Of a stretch of DNA of 64,000 nt, positions 63,240-64,000 are shown piece after piece. The translations under genes and the position numbers were made by a program. The stretch covers positions 62,001-126,000 of the forward strand of contig JACKLN010000010.1 in assembly GCA_024235855.1 (NCBI GenBank). Direction: 5' to 3'. How positions within the stretch are numbered: position 1 is the stretch's first letter; each line of letters starts with the position of its first letter. The notes under the pieces are model-generated. The model was not told where the DNA came from, did no database searches, and saw nothing but the letters and a program-made list of their open reading frames with translations. The DNA comes from Burkholderiaceae bacterium. Lineage in GTDB: Bacteria > Pseudomonadota > Gammaproteobacteria > Burkholderiales > Burkholderiaceae_C.

Positions 63240-64000
63240 ATGACCCGCGCCCTCATCGTTTCCACCGCCCGCACGCCGCTTGCCAAGAGCTGGAAGGGCG
63301 CCTTCAACATGACCCACGGTGCCACCCTGGGCGGTCTGGCGGTGCAGGCCGCCGTGCAGCGCGCCGGCGTCGACCCGGCGGCGGTGGACGACGTGCTGAT
63401 GGGCTGCGCCACGCCCGAGGGCGCCACCGGCAGCAACATCGCGCGCCAGATCGCGCTGCGCGCGGGGCTGCCCATCACGACCAGCGGCGTCACCATCAAC
63501 CGTTTCTGCAGCAGTGGTCTTCAGACCATCGCGATGGCCTCGCAGCGCGTGATCGCCGGCGAGGGCGACGTCTTTGTCGCCGGCGGCGTGGAGAGCATCA
63601 GCTGCGTGCAGAACGAGGCCAACCGCCACATGATCGCCGACCCCTGGCTGGTGGAGCACAAGCCGGAGATCTACTGGAACATGCTGCAGACGGCGGAGCA
63701 GGTGGCCAAGCGCTACGGCATCCCGAAGTCGCGCATGGACGAGTACGGCGCGGCCAGCCAGCAGAAGGCCTGCGCGGCGCAGGAGGCGGGCAAGTTCGCC
63801 GACGAGATGATCGAGGTCACCGTCACCGCCGGCGTGGCCGACCCGGTGCTGGGCCTGCGCAGCAAGCAGGTCACCGTGAAGGCCGACGAGGGCCTGCGCC
63901 CGGGTACGACCGTCGAAGGCATCCAGGGCATCCGCTCGGCACTGCCCGGCGGCGTGGTGACGGCCGGCAACGCCAGCCAGTTCAGCGACGGCGCCGGCGC
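63240..64000 (+). CDS. fadA: Acetyl-CoA C-acyltransferase (thiolase), 3' end outside window
   Basis: First 253 residues; AGGAG eight bases upstream of the ATG. The start is IVSTARTPLAKSWKGAFN. The acyl-binding Cys lies in INRFCSSGLQTIAMASQRVIAGEGD, the thiolase N-terminal signature, and VAGGVESIS follows. The C-terminal His and Cys lie beyond the edge. It cleaves 3-ketoacyl-CoA in the last step of beta-oxidation, following fadB and the M20 gene in one operon. Confidence 0.94.
   Translation, partial: MTRALIVSTARTPLAKSWKGAFNMTHGATLGGLAVQAAVQRAGVDPAAVDDVLMGCATPEGATGSNIARQIALRAGLPITTSGVTINRFCSSGLQTIAMASQRVIAGEGDVFVAGGVESISCVQNEANRHMIADPWLVEHKPEIYWNMLQTAEQVAKRYGIPKSRMDEYGAASQQKACAAQEAGKFADEMIEVTVTAGVADPVLGLRSKQVTVKADEGLRPGTTVEGIQGIRSALPGGVVTAGNASQFSDGAG

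Overview
The window is very GC-rich, densely coded chromosomal DNA from a motile Gram-negative bacterium. Gene content and order (tonB-exbB-exbD-exbD, fliE to fliR, smc-zipA-ligA, nasT-nasS-nrt-nirBD-nasA, livKHMGF followed by beta-oxidation genes) suggest a betaproteobacterium of the order Burkholderiales, perhaps the Rubrivivax/Leptothrix/Ideonella side. That placement is inferred from gene order and composition, not from a phylogeny. There are about 63 protein genes and no rRNA, tRNA, CRISPR array, insertion sequence or prophage that I could recognise.

Layout. 1-2491 (minus): tonB, exbB and two exbD genes, the proton-driven energiser of outer-membrane transport. 2701-20909: a flagellar regulon. 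fliF-G-H-I-J-K-L-M-N-O-P-Q-R run on minus with frequent short overlaps, fliE is divergent on plus, and fliC, fliD, fliS, fliT and a YcgR-type brake lie upstream on minus. Two type IV pseudopilin genes sit inside this cluster, and a degenerate HD-GYP protein lies beyond fliC. 21070-23140 (minus): queF, an MFS transporter and a SET-domain protein, chained by 4-base overlaps. 23283-30440 (plus): smc, a ZipA-type division gene, a GNAT acetyltransferase and ligA. 30518-33846 (minus): an EamA transporter, a membrane sensor with a CxxCH heme motif, and a Ser/Thr kinase whose C-terminal region carries a duplicated module. 33922-35726 (plus): an anion transporter and peptide deformylase.

35795-48439 (plus) is an assimilatory nitrate operon: nasT, a regulatory leader, nasS, nrtA, nrtB, a fused nrtC/nrtD, nirB, nirD, nasA and a siroheme-forming uroporphyrinogen methyltransferase. 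The leader is the most striking non-coding element. It has a near-consensus sigma-54 promoter, then immediately two hairpins with AnnGnn hexaloops (the ANTAR-protein target), the second mutually exclusive with a strong intrinsic terminator placed just before nasS. Nitrogen status would set initiation and nitrate (NasS/NasT) would set read-through.

48345-54235 is a mixed region: an enoyl-CoA hydratase-family protein, a FecR/DUF6600-type secreted protein, the divergent tesA/ybbA pair, a small lipoprotein, a parvulin, BolA and MsrB. 54386-59482 is a complete livKHMGF branched-chain amino-acid-type ABC transporter with an intrinsic terminator after the binding-protein gene. 59631 to the right edge holds a fatty-acid oxidation set (fadB-type multifunctional enzyme, M20 peptidase, partial thiolase) behind a perfect 12-base palindrome that looks like a repressor operator.
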